Shown piece by piece: positions 8,641 through 16,914 of a stretch of DNA of 59,915 nucleotides. The stretch lies in contig JBFMFR010000043.1 of NCBI GenBank assembly GCA_040752025.1, positions 1 through 59,915 of the forward strand, read 5' to 3'. Every line of letters starts with the position of its first letter. The stretch's first letter is position 1. This stretch comes from JBFMFR01 sp040752025 (GTDB lineage Bacteria; Chloroflexota; Anaerolineae; Anaerolineales; UBA4823). Both the position numbers and the translations under genes were made by a program. The notes below the pieces were generated by a model. The model was not told the origin of the DNA. It saw only the letters and a program-made list of their open reading frames with translations, and ran no database searches.

Positions 8641-11121
8641 ATGAACCCCACCATCCACATCGCTTTCCGCTTCCACGGCAACTTCTACCATTCCTATCGG
8701 GGAGACACGCCAGACGAGCTGGGCTTTGGCAAGGATATGCGCGTCATCCGCCACCTGATCCGCACGCTGGACGAGCTCAACCAGGGCGGCATCCCGGTGT
8801 GCGGCACCTGGGACTTCGAGAACTACTTCTCCCTGGAGAAAATCATGCCGGCCCACTGCCCGGACATCATCGAGGGACTGCAGCGTCGCGCCCGGGAAGG
8901 GCGCGATGAAATGCAACTGATGTCCTACAACAACGGCCTGATCAGCGCCCACACGGCCAGGGAGTTCGAGGCCGCCATCCGGCGCGGCGTGACCAACGCC
9001 GCCGGGTCGGGGCTGCACGACCTGTTTGGTGACAGCTACCAGCCGATGGTCCGGCCGCAGGAAATGATGTACACGCCCATCCACCTCAAGCTCTACACAG
9101 CCTGCGGCGTGGAGGCCATCAGCTTGTTCTACTCAGCCCTGCCCTTCAATGGATTCAGCAACTTTGTGCCTGCACTGGCCTTCGCTGAGCGCTACAACCC
9201 GCTCACCCTGACTTATCCGGGCATCGAAGAGAGCATGCTGCTGATGCCCTGCTACAACACCGGCGATTTGATCGATCACCTCACCCTGCGGCGCTGGGTG
9301 AAGCAAATGCGCAAACAGCAGCTTGCCCTGGACAAACCCCAGGACTTGCTGCTGTTGATCGACATGGACGCCGACGATGAGTTCTGGGTGGGGTTCGATA
9401 TCCCTGTGTTGGGCCGCTATTTCTCTACCGCCAAAGGCCTGAAAGGCCTGGTCGAGAACGTGGCCGATCTGGATTACATCGAATTCATCACGCCGGGGCG
9501 CTACATTAAGGATCACACCCCACTCAAAAGCATCTGCATCGGCCAGGATACGGCCGATGGCAGCTTCGACGGGCTTTCCAGTTGGGCCGAGAAATGGTCC
9601 AACCAGCGCCTGTGGACCGGCCTGGAGCGCGCCCGCATCCTGGAACTGCAAACTCTGCGGCTTCTGGAGGGCCGGCAGGCGGACACCATCCAGGCCTCGC
9701 TGGATAAATCCTTCGAGGCGCGCATCAAAATCCTCTCCACCACCCATTTTGGCATGTCTTCGCCGGTGATGAACCTGAGGCGTGAGGGCGTGGGGCGCGA
9801 TCTGGTGCAAGAGGCCGTGCGCACGGCCGCAGCGGCTTTCGATCACGCCGCTGAGAAACCCGCCGCAGGCCATTTCAGCCTGCTGGACTACACGCGCGGC
9901 GGTTCCACCAGCCTGGTTGAATACCAGGCGCACCCTTCTCAGGGGCTGGTGCGCTTGCCGCTTAGAGAGGGCGCGCCAGCCAGCTTCGCCGTGCAGGATC
10001 ACACCGGCCGCCTGCTGCCCAGCGCCGTGCTGGAAAGCGCCGGCCAGCGCCAACTGATCTTCGTGGTCCGTTTCGAGCCGGGCGAACGCAAGGATTTCAC
10101 GATAAAGGTGGATCAGTCCGCCCCATCCCCGCAGAACCCGGTGGTTGTCACCGACGATGGATTGCAAAACGAATTCCTGCGCCTGGGCTTCGACCCCGGC
10201 GGGCAGTTGACCAGCCTGCAATTCGAAGGGGAAGAACACTCCCCTGGCCATTATCTCAACAGCGGGATCACCTACGCCGGCAAGCGCTGCGAAGTCGAGG
10301 CCTGGAATGAAAGCGAATCCCTCTCCCTGGGAGTCGTGGGCCTGAAGCGTATGCAGGCCAGCCTGGCGCTCCCCGGAGGCTATACGGCGCAGTTCGAGCG
10401 CCAGATCATGCTGGCTGCCGGCCTGCCTTATATCTTCGTTACCACGCGCGTGGTCTACCCGCGCACGCCCGACCAGAACTACGACCGGGGCAAGGCCTTA
10501 CGCCTGCAGCAGGCCTGGGATGGGAACTGGCAGACAGTCACGCCGTGCGAGATCAGCCCCAACCTGGCAGGCACACCAGCCAGCCCCCTGCGCGTGTGGA
10601 AGCACAACTACTGCGACCACGTCAGCAGCTACGAACTCGATTACGGGCGCTTCTCGAAAAATGACAGCCTCGACAGCGTCAACAACCAGGTGACCCACGC
10701 CTGGATGGTCATCTCTGATGGCCAACGCGGCCTGCTGGTGGCGCAAAACGCCGACTTCGCCAGCGGCATGGCCTTCTGCCCGCTGCGCACCCGCAGAGAG
10801 GGCAATATCCTGCGCGTCAGGCTCAATCCGTTCGGCAGCTATTGGGGGCGGCAGTATCATTACGCCACGGCAGACACCGGGCTGGGCCGTATGCTGTCCG
10901 TCACCCTCTCCGCCGCCGACCATATCAAACCCTACGCCCCATCCTACAACGGCCGCATTCAGGAATTCAGCCTCTTGATCGCGCCTTACCGTGGAGACAG
11001 GCCCCCGGAAGCGCTTCAAAATGACGCCGAGGCTTTTGCCTACCCCTACCTGGTGCTCAACGATGATGGCTTCATCGCAGAGCCGCCCCACCGGGTGTGG
11101 GATGGCAAGGGACTGGGGTAA
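8641..11121 (+). CDS. Large GH38-like glycosidase (putative)
   Basis: The 826-residue protein opens with a barrel-type strand (HIAFRFHGNFYHSYRGD) resembling the start of GH38/GH57-type catalytic domains. A possible acidic active-site region follows (TWDFENYF, then LLLIDMDADDEFW near 245). A long C-terminal beta-sandwich part (about 400-800) has motifs such as QNEFLRLGFDPGGQLTSL, which is the usual wording of the domain after the barrel in alpha-mannosidases. GGAGG precedes the start. It ends the four-gene glycoside operon. No catalytic residue could be assigned with confidence, so family and substrate stay open. Confidence 0.65.
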   Translation: MNPTIHIAFRFHGNFYHSYRGDTPDELGFGKDMRVIRHLIRTLDELNQGGIPVCGTWDFENYFSLEKIMPAHCPDIIEGLQRRAREGRDEMQLMSYNNGLISAHTAREFEAAIRRGVTNAAGSGLHDLFGDSYQPMVRPQEMMYTPIHLKLYTACGVEAISLFYSALPFNGFSNFVPALAFAERYNPLTLTYPGIEESMLLMPCYNTGDLIDHLTLRRWVKQMRKQQLALDKPQDLLLLIDMDADDEFWVGFDIPVLGRYFSTAKGLKGLVENVADLDYIEFITPGRYIKDHTPLKSICIGQDTADGSFDGLSSWAEKWSNQRLWTGLERARILELQTLRLLEGRQADTIQASLDKSFEARIKILSTTHFGMSSPVMNLRREGVGRDLVQEAVRTAAAAFDHAAEKPAAGHFSLLDYTRGGSTSLVEYQAHPSQGLVRLPLREGAPASFAVQDHTGRLLPSAVLESAGQRQLIFVVRFEPGERKDFTIKVDQSAPSPQNPVVVTDDGLQNEFLRLGFDPGGQLTSLQFEGEEHSPGHYLNSGITYAGKRCEVEAWNESESLSLGVVGLKRMQASLALPGGYTAQFERQIMLAAGLPYIFVTTRVVYPRTPDQNYDRGKALRLQQAWDGNWQTVTPCEISPNLAGTPASPLRVWKHNYCDHVSSYELDYGRFSKNDSLDSVNNQVTHAWMVISDGQRGLLVAQNADFASGMAFCPLRTRREGNILRVRLNPFGSYWGRQYHYATADTGLGRMLSVTLSAADHIKPYAPSYNGRIQEFSLLIAPYRGDRPPEALQNDAEAFAYPYLVLNDDGFIAEPPHRVWDGKGLG

Positions 11122-11132
11122 GATTCATCATC

Positions 11133-11456
11133 TCACTCCGCGTCCAAGGTGCGGCGTACTGCCCGCGCCAGGGCATCGATCTCGAAGGGCTTTTGGATCA
11201 ATTCCAGGAAACCTGCCCCTTTCAATTCATCCACCACCTCTTTCAGCGCGTAGCCGGTCATACCCAGCACCTTCAGGTTGGGCGCAGCGCTCATCAATTC
11301 CTGTACCAGTTGCTTGCCGCCCATCTCGGGCATGACCACATCCGTGATAACCAGTTGCGCCCCACCCTCGGCCTGGTAAACAGCCAGGGCCTGGCGCCCG
11401 TCAGCGGCGGTGAGCACCCGGTAGCCCCAACGTAAAAAATGGCTCGAAGATGAAAT
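11133..11456 (-). pseudogene. Remnant of a C-terminal receiver domain of a hybrid histidine kinase
   Basis: The frame encodes beta2 to alpha5 of a CheY-like receiver: GYRVLTAADG, the phospho-acceptor segment VITDVVMPEMGG, and the KPF end (LIQKPFEIDALARAVR). The first strand with the acidic pair is missing, and an in-frame TGA lies at 11457-11459. Such receivers normally close hybrid kinases, but no kinase sequence precedes it. It therefore looks like the decayed tail of a lost gene. A GTG at 11415-11417 could start a 94-residue product, but that would not fold as a full receiver. Confidence 0.7.
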
Positions 11457-11529
11457 TCAACCCTGAAAAATCGCGCCCATACACCGCCTCGACGCGACAA
11501 AAACGCCGCTAGAAAGTACTTCCCAGCAG

Positions 11530-11563
11530 TCACTAAAAGTAAACCGCTGCCATCAAGGCAGCG
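11530..11563 (-). terminator. Probable intrinsic terminator of the unknown 208-residue gene
   Basis: Read on the minus strand, a 7-bp stem (CGCTGCC at 11545-11551 against GGCAGCG at 11557-11563) with a 5-base loop is followed by a T-rich run (TTTACTTTTAG). It starts about 12 bp after the stop at 11575. Confidence 0.55.
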
Positions 11564-11574
11564 CCGCCAAAAAA

Positions 11575-12201
11575 TTAATAACGATGGAAGTTGCCCAGCA
11601 ACTCAACCAGGCGCTCAACCAGGGCATCCTGGTTCTTGCCGGAAACGTCCCCGATCCTGTCACCCAGTTCTTCGAGGCACTCCGGGCACATATTGCAAAC
11701 GACCACCTCATCGATTACCTTGCCATCCGACCAGGCGATCTCCGAGCTGAAAATCGCGTTGCTGCCTTTGCATGCCAGCGAAAAGGTCAGATCGATGCTT
11801 TCCCCTAAGGCGCCGGATGTTGGTGAGAAGGAAAGATAAGCATCTACCTTGCCATTCCCATTATAACGCGTGCCTGTGGTTAGCTGTTCTTTCAGACCGT
11901 TGTTTGGATAAGCAGCGATTAGACTTGAATGAACATTTTGGATCTGAGTGAGCAGTATGCCCTTGACGAATTCCGGATCTTGATTCAACATTGCCAGCTC
12001 CTTTGTAAGCATTTTCACAAGCCAGAAGTTTATCATTGTGCCTGAGAAAAATCCATCTGACAGAAATCCCTTCGGCGATAGATAATTGTCATAAAAGATG
12101 TCAGTATGTTCTAAATCGCGGCAAACCAGCGTGTCAAATCTATTCCCTCTCCTGGCTTCCCACACGCCGGGAACGAGGAATATACCTGGCTCCAGACCCA
12201 T
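11575..12201 (-). CDS. Unknown protein translationally coupled to the SLC13 permease
   Basis: The 208-residue product has no signal peptide or membrane segment. Its ATG shares one base with the stop of the permease gene (TGATG), so the two are probably translated together. A Cys pair and acidic residue stand out near residue 170 (VCNMCPECLEEL), which could bind a metal. The middle (about 115-160) reads as beta strands and the end is helical. I do not recognise the family. Coupling suggests a partner or regulator of the transporter, but that is inference. Confidence 0.6.
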   Translation of the reverse strand: MGLEPGIFLVPGVWEARRGNRFDTLVCRDLEHTDIFYDNYLSPKGFLSDGFFSGTMINFWLVKMLTKELAMLNQDPEFVKGILLTQIQNVHSSLIAAYPNNGLKEQLTTGTRYNGNGKVDAYLSFSPTSGALGESIDLTFSLACKGSNAIFSSEIAWSDGKVIDEVVVCNMCPECLEELGDRIGDVSGKNQDALVERLVELLGNFHRY

Positions 12202-13985
12202 CAAGGATAAAAGGGCCAGAAAAGCGGTAGAAAAATTAGCGAGGCGATGAAAAGAATTAACGTCAAGGCCGCACCCACGCGCGGGTAATCGAAGAAACGA
12301 TATCCCCCTGGGCCAAAGACCAACACGTTGGCTTTGTGCCCTACAGGTGAGAGGAAGCTGGTAGCCGCCCCAATCACAACCGCCATCGTGAAAGTCAAAT
12401 GATTTACGCCCAGGCCCAGTGCAGTATCCACTGCGATGGGCACAATCAGCACCACAGCCGCGGCGTTTGACATAAACTGCGTGACGAGCGCAGAGAGGAG
12501 GTAAATACCAACCAGCAAGCCGAGCGGACCGAGATCGCCAAACACCCCCAACATTTTGTCGGCCAGAAAGCGAGTCGTACCTGTGTTTTCCATAGCAATC
12601 CCCAGTGTGAGCATGCCCCCTACCAGGAAAACGGTGCGCCAGTCAATGCTCTCGTAAGCCTCATCCATGCTCAGGCAGCCGCTCAGCACCATCAAAACTG
12701 ATCCCAACACCATGACGGTGGCGATGCCCAGTTCGGTAAATATCGACAGGAGGACTACCAACAACATGATCGCCGCTGCGACTGGCGCTTTCTGACTCCA
12801 GTTCCGGTTGATTTTCACCGGTTCGAGCACCAGAAATTCATTCCCATCTCGTAGTGCCTGTATCCGCCCCGGAGAGCCTTGCAGCAGCAGCGCGTCGCCG
12901 AATTGCAATTCCTCATCCCGGAGATGTTCTGCAATGATTTCGCCCTGGCGCCAGATCGCCAGGGCCGTGACGCCAAAACGGTTACGAAAATTCACTTCGT
13001 TCAAGGAGCGGCCGACCAGCGTGGAACGGGGCGCCAGCGTTACTTCAAAAAGATGCACTTGCTTGGTATCCAGGTCAGCCAGCTCGAAATCATGATCCGC
13101 TCGAATGGAAATATCCAAAGCCTCCTGGGCAGCGATCAAGTTCTGAGCAGAACCCTCCAGGATCAAACCATCATCCTGGGCAAGGATGAAATCTCGGTGA
13201 GGGCCAACCACTGGCGTCCCATCTCGGATAACCGCCAGGACCGTCAGATCGAATCCGGTTCCCAGGTTAGATTGGTACAGATTCTTTCCAATGAGCACAC
13301 TTTCGGGTAGGACTCTGGCTTCACTGATATAATCCCGCAGCCGCGAGGTTTCCAGTGGATCAACGACGGTCTTGCGCACGGGTAGAAGATGGCGGCCAAA
13401 CGCGACCATGTATACGATTCCAGTGACGAGGACGATCGCGCCCATCGGCGTAATGTCGAAGAAGCCAAAACTGGGAAGCCCGCGAGAAACCAGGATGCCC
13501 TGGGCCAGTATATTGGCAGGTGTGCCGATCAGGGTCATTTTGCCGCCCAGCAGCGAGGAGAACGACAGCGGGATGAGTAATTTGGAAGCCGGAACCCGGG
13601 TCTTCTTGGATATCCCGATCACAGCCGGCATCAACACCGCCACGGCTCCCACGTTATTCATGAAAGCCGACATCGTGCCACACACGAGCATGATCACCAG
13701 GATGAGCCTGGCTTCATTGCCTCCAGAAAGGCGCAGAATCAGAGAACCCAACAAATCGGCCACCCCGGTTTTGTAAAGCCCACCAGATACAATGTAAACT
13801 GCCCAAATCGTGATGACGGCCGGGTTGGCGAAACCCAGGAAAGCATCTTCCTTACTGACCAATCCGGAGATCGAGACCGATAGCAAAACCAGCAGGGCGA
13901 CCACATCCACGCGCAGTTTCTCTGTGGCAAACAAGACGAGTGCCAGGAGAATGATGGCGAGGGTCAGTACGATCTCTGGAGTCAT
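12201..13985 (-). CDS. SLC13-type anion permease with two TrkA-C (RCK_C) domains
   Basis: The roughly 594-residue membrane protein begins MTPEIVLTLAIILLALVLF; a longer in-frame start at 14063 adds a polar leader with no domain, so the internal ATG was chosen. Hydrophobic segments fill about residues 3-185 and 390-590. Between them lie two tandem TrkA-C modules with their IGKNL and VGRSL turn motifs. SFSSLLGGKMTLIGTPANI and the SPVGHKANVL segment are the repeated Thr/Pro-containing hairpin motifs of the divalent anion/Na+ symporter superfamily. Substrate could be sulfate, phosphate or a dicarboxylate. The TrkA-C pair probably senses a small cytoplasmic ligand. Confidence 0.88.
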   Translation of the reverse strand: MTPEIVLTLAIILLALVLFATEKLRVDVVALLVLLSVSISGLVSKEDAFLGFANPAVITIWAVYIVSGGLYKTGVADLLGSLILRLSGGNEARLILVIMLVCGTMSAFMNNVGAVAVLMPAVIGISKKTRVPASKLLIPLSFSSLLGGKMTLIGTPANILAQGILVSRGLPSFGFFDITPMGAIVLVTGIVYMVAFGRHLLPVRKTVVDPLETSRLRDYISEARVLPESVLIGKNLYQSNLGTGFDLTVLAVIRDGTPVVGPHRDFILAQDDGLILEGSAQNLIAAQEALDISIRADHDFELADLDTKQVHLFEVTLAPRSTLVGRSLNEVNFRNRFGVTALAIWRQGEIIAEHLRDEELQFGDALLLQGSPGRIQALRDGNEFLVLEPVKINRNWSQKAPVAAAIMLLVVLLSIFTELGIATVMVLGSVLMVLSGCLSMDEAYESIDWRTVFLVGGMLTLGIAMENTGTTRFLADKMLGVFGDLGPLGLLVGIYLLSALVTQFMSNAAAVVLIVPIAVDTALGLGVNHLTFTMAVVIGAATSFLSPVGHKANVLVFGPGGYRFFDYPRVGAALTLILFIASLIFLPLFWPFYP

Positions 13986-14056
13986 TGGTATGAGGACAGG
14001 CGCTGAATATAAGGCAAAGTTTCGCGGTTTACGATAACAACCACACTCAAATGCTC

Positions 14057-14084
14057 TTGACATTATATACCGATATTATAAAAT
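14057..14084 (+). promoter_or_regulatory. Promoter of the nitroreductase gene, possibly giving a leaderless mRNA
   Basis: TTGACA (14057-14062), a 16-bp spacer and TAAAAT (14079-14084) lie directly before the ATG at 14092. Transcription would start within a base or two of the ATG, and no ribosome site is present. Confidence 0.5.
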
Positions 14085-14091
14085 AACACAC

Positions 14092-14967
14092 ATGCATCCT
14101 TTTGACACATCCAAACCGGTTACTGAGATCATCCGCCAGCGTTTTTCGTGCAGAACGTACCTGGAGAAGCCGATCGCGACACAGGCGCTCGAAAACCTGG
14201 CTGGCTACGCCGCTGCGCTGCACAGCGGGCCTTTGGGCGGATCAGCGCGCTTTGGGCTGGTGGCGGGCAGCCAGGAGAACTTGAAAGAACTCAAAGGGCT
14301 GGGCACCTATGGCTTTATCAAGGGCGCGACCGGCTTTATCGTTGGCGCGACAGCACAAGACGGGCAGCATCTGGAAGATTTCGGTTACCTGTTGGAACAC
14401 ATCATCCTGTATGCCACCGATTTGGGCCTGGGCACCTGCTGGCTGGGGGGCACGTTTACCAAGACCAGTTTTGGGAAGAAGATCGCAGTGCGTCCTGGAG
14501 AACTGGTGCCCTGTGTAGCAGCGGTGGGGTACATTGCCCCCAAACCGCGTCGCATCGATGCATTGATCCGCAGTGGGGCAAAAGGAGACAGGCGTCTGCC
14601 ATGGGAGTGTTTGTTCTTCAACCAAAGCTTTGGCTCTCCCCTGACGCGCCAGGCAGCCGGGGATTACACCCTCCCGCTGGAGATGGTGCGCCTGGGGCCC
14701 TCAGCTTCCAACAAGCAGCCCTGGCGCGTCATCCAGGATGGGCGCAAGTGGCACTTCTACCTGCAGCGCACCCCCGGCTACCGGGAACAGCGCCTGGTCA
14801 GGTTGGTCACCGTAGCCGATTTGCAGCGCGTCGACATGGGCATTGCCATGTGCCATTTCGAGCTGTCGGCCAGGGGAATCGGCTTGCAAGGGCGCTGGAA
14901 AGCCGAAGAGCCTGCCATCCAGAAACCGGAGGCGGGCTGTGAATATACCACCAGTTGGATCGCCTGA
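14092..14967 (+). CDS. Nitroreductase-family protein (TM1586-like)
   Basis: The 291-residue protein starts with a nitroreductase FMN-site pattern (EIIRQRFSCRTYLEKPI). A second half carries the internal repeat expected of the putative TM nitroreductase family, a monomer that duplicates the flavin-binding half (LEMVRLGPSASNKQPWRVI). DLGLGTCWLGGTF is the usual helix-turn of the flavoprotein core. Likely an FMN-dependent NAD(P)H oxidoreductase in the cytoplasm; substrate unknown. It is a single gene, divergent from the SLC13 permease, with an apparent leaderless promoter. Confidence 0.85.
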   Translation: MHPFDTSKPVTEIIRQRFSCRTYLEKPIATQALENLAGYAAALHSGPLGGSARFGLVAGSQENLKELKGLGTYGFIKGATGFIVGATAQDGQHLEDFGYLLEHIILYATDLGLGTCWLGGTFTKTSFGKKIAVRPGELVPCVAAVGYIAPKPRRIDALIRSGAKGDRRLPWECLFFNQSFGSPLTRQAAGDYTLPLEMVRLGPSASNKQPWRVIQDGRKWHFYLQRTPGYREQRLVRLVTVADLQRVDMGIAMCHFELSARGIGLQGRWKAEEPAIQKPEAGCEYTTSWIA

Positions 14968-15009
14968 GCCCACCTGCGCTGGATGCCCCCGATTGCATCG
15001 AGCGCTTTG

Positions 15010-15981
15010 CTAAATCTCAGAGGTGGTCTTTACAAAATCGAGTACATCGGCGAGGTGGGTGAACGCCAGGGCGGTGACCGTGTCGGCCCCGCCATAATAA
15101 ATGGCGATCCGCCCGCTGGGCTGATCATACAGCGTTGCGCAGGGGAAAGCCACGTTGGGCACGTCACCCACGCACTCGTAATACGTTTGCGGAGATAGCA
15201 GGTACGGCCCGCCGCGCGCAATCACTTTCCAGGGTTGGTCCAGGTCGAGTAAAGCAGCCCCGAAGCTGTAAACGAACCCGTTGCAGGAAGTCAGCACACC
15301 ATGATAGAACAACAACCAGCCTTCAGGGGTCTCGATCGGCACCGGGCCAGCGCCGATCTTGGTGCTCTGCCAGCCGCCTTTCACGCCCATGACGTAGCGA
15401 TGCTCCCCCCAGTGAATCATATCCGGGCTCTGGCTGAGGTAAATATCGCCAAAAGGCGTATGGCCGTTGTCGCTGGGGCGGTTGAGCATCACGTACCTGC
15501 CGTTGATCTGGCGCGGGAAGAGCACCCCATTGCGGTTGAACGGCAGCAAGGCATTTTCGAGGAAAACGAATTCCTCGAAGTCGAAGGTGTAGCCAATGCC
15601 AATTGTCGGGCCGTGATAACCATTGCACCAGCTAACATAGTAGCGATCCTCCAACCACACCACGCGCGGGTCGTAACGATACTGGAAGCGCCCGATTTCT
15701 TCGTCATCGCACACCCATTCGATAGGCGTGTCCTCCAATTGCCAATCGATGCCGTTGTCGCTGAAGCCCCGGTTGAGGTTCATCTCGCGCTTTTTGTTGT
15801 CGCAGCGGAAAACGCCAGCGAACTTGCCCTGGAAAGGCGCCACGGCACTGTTGAAGATACTGTTTGATGAGGGGATCAGGTTACGAGGGATGATCGGGTT
15901 GGCGCTGTAACGCCAGACCACATCGGAAGAACCCGCCGGACGTTCTTCCCAGGGGATGTTTGGCAAGTTGAAGTCAGTCAT
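15010..15981 (-). CDS. GH130 beta-mannoside phosphorylase-like enzyme
   Basis: The 323-residue protein is a five-bladed beta-propeller of the GH130 type. The general-acid Asp is in RYDPRVVW (about residue 104). KIGAGPVPIETPEGWLLFYHG (about 205-225) is a hallmark of mannoside and mannooligosaccharide phosphorylases. The N-terminal WRYSANPIIPR and the GVFRCDNK segment also fit. It would cleave a beta-mannosidic bond with phosphate to give mannose-1-phosphate in the cytoplasm. It is divergent from the GntR regulator at 16189 and may share control with it. It fits functionally with the glycosidases at 133-11121. Exact linkage not readable. Confidence 0.88.
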   Translation of the reverse strand: MTDFNLPNIPWEERPAGSSDVVWRYSANPIIPRNLIPSSNSIFNSAVAPFQGKFAGVFRCDNKKREMNLNRGFSDNGIDWQLEDTPIEWVCDDEEIGRFQYRYDPRVVWLEDRYYVSWCNGYHGPTIGIGYTFDFEEFVFLENALLPFNRNGVLFPRQINGRYVMLNRPSDNGHTPFGDIYLSQSPDMIHWGEHRYVMGVKGGWQSTKIGAGPVPIETPEGWLLFYHGVLTSCNGFVYSFGAALLDLDQPWKVIARGGPYLLSPQTYYECVGDVPNVAFPCATLYDQPSGRIAIYYGGADTVTALAFTHLADVLDFVKTTSEI

Positions 15982-16111
15982 GAGATTGATACCTTTTCTA
16001 CTTTCATGTAATCAGGGTGGAATGGGCACTCGCGGCTAGGCCGGCGCCATCATAACCAGCAAGCGAAATTCTAACATTGCAGCAGGTTTTGTCAAGTATT
16101 CCACAACTCCA

Positions 16112-16160
16112 TTGACTATTCGTCAAAGATATGTTATAAAATATCAGATATTCTGATATT
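16112..16160 (+). promoter_or_regulatory. Promoter with overlapping palindromic operator for the GntR regulator
   Basis: TTGACT (16112-16117), a 17-bp spacer and TATAAA (16135-16140) form a good sigma-70 type promoter. A perfect 8-bp inverted repeat, AATATCAG (16140-16147) and CTGATATT (16153-16160), overlaps the -10 end and the start site, 28 bp before the ATG. The placement fits autorepression by the encoded GntR protein and possibly control of the divergent GH130 gene. Confidence 0.6.
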
Positions 16161-16188
16161 CAGTCATTCCAACCTCTAACGATCAGAC

Positions 16189-16878
16189 ATGGGCGCTATT
16201 CGCCGGCGGACTACCATTGTGGATGACATCGCCGCAGACTTGCGAGCGATGATCCTGAGCGGCCAGCTCCAACCCGGGCAATTCCTAGAGCCGCAGAAGC
16301 TCCTGGCAGAGCACTACGGGGTGGGATTATCCACTTTGCGCGAATCGATCCAGGTGCTCGAGGCGCTCGGCCTGGTCGCTTCTCATCCAGGCAAAGGCAC
16401 CTGGGTGCGCCAGGATGCCCTGGACACCATCTTTAATCCAACTGAAATCAAAAATCGCCTGGGGGAACTCAATGCCCAGCAGATTTACGAAGCCCGCTCG
16501 GTGATCGAGGTCGGGCTGACGCGCTTTGCTGCGCTGCGCGCCACACCTCAAGAAATCGAAACTATCTGGAAAGCGTTGGATGAAATGCAAGCCGGGGTCC
16601 AAGATGAGATTGCTTTCGTCCAGGCAGACCTGGAGTTTCACATGGCCGTCGCCCGCGCCGGCCACAATCATCTGCTGGAGCAGTTTTATTACCTGGTGCG
16701 GGATTTGCTCTCCGAAGTGATCACAGAAATGGTTTCGCTGCCCAACGTCAAGAAAGAATCGATCGTTCTACAGCGCACCATCGCTGAGGCCATCCAGGCT
16801 CATAACGTCGAAAGGGCAGAGGCGGCTGCCCTGGCCCACATGCACTATATCGAAACGCTGTTGAAACGCTATGGATAA
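16189..16878 (+). CDS. GntR-family transcription regulator, FadR/FCD type
   Basis: The 229-residue protein has an N-terminal winged helix (about 8-75; LLAEHYGVGLSTLRESIQVLEALGLV is the recognition region, ending in the wing HPGKGTWV). A helical FCD ligand-binding domain follows (about 90-225), with YEARSVIEVGLTRFAA, the Asp and His residues in DLEFHMAVARAGHN, and the late His in ALAHMHYIE that usually help bind a metal. It precedes the Liv transporter genes by 36 bp and probably controls them in response to a carboxylate- or amino-acid-like ligand. The palindrome at 16140-16160 is its likely site. Confidence 0.9.
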   Translation: MGAIRRRTTIVDDIAADLRAMILSGQLQPGQFLEPQKLLAEHYGVGLSTLRESIQVLEALGLVASHPGKGTWVRQDALDTIFNPTEIKNRLGELNAQQIYEARSVIEVGLTRFAALRATPQEIETIWKALDEMQAGVQDEIAFVQADLEFHMAVARAGHNHLLEQFYYLVRDLLSEVITEMVSLPNVKKESIVLQRTIAEAIQAHNVERAEAAALAHMHYIETLLKRYG

Positions 16879-16914
16879 ACCCGAGATTCGAAAAGGAGAA
16901 ATGGAGGAACTAAG

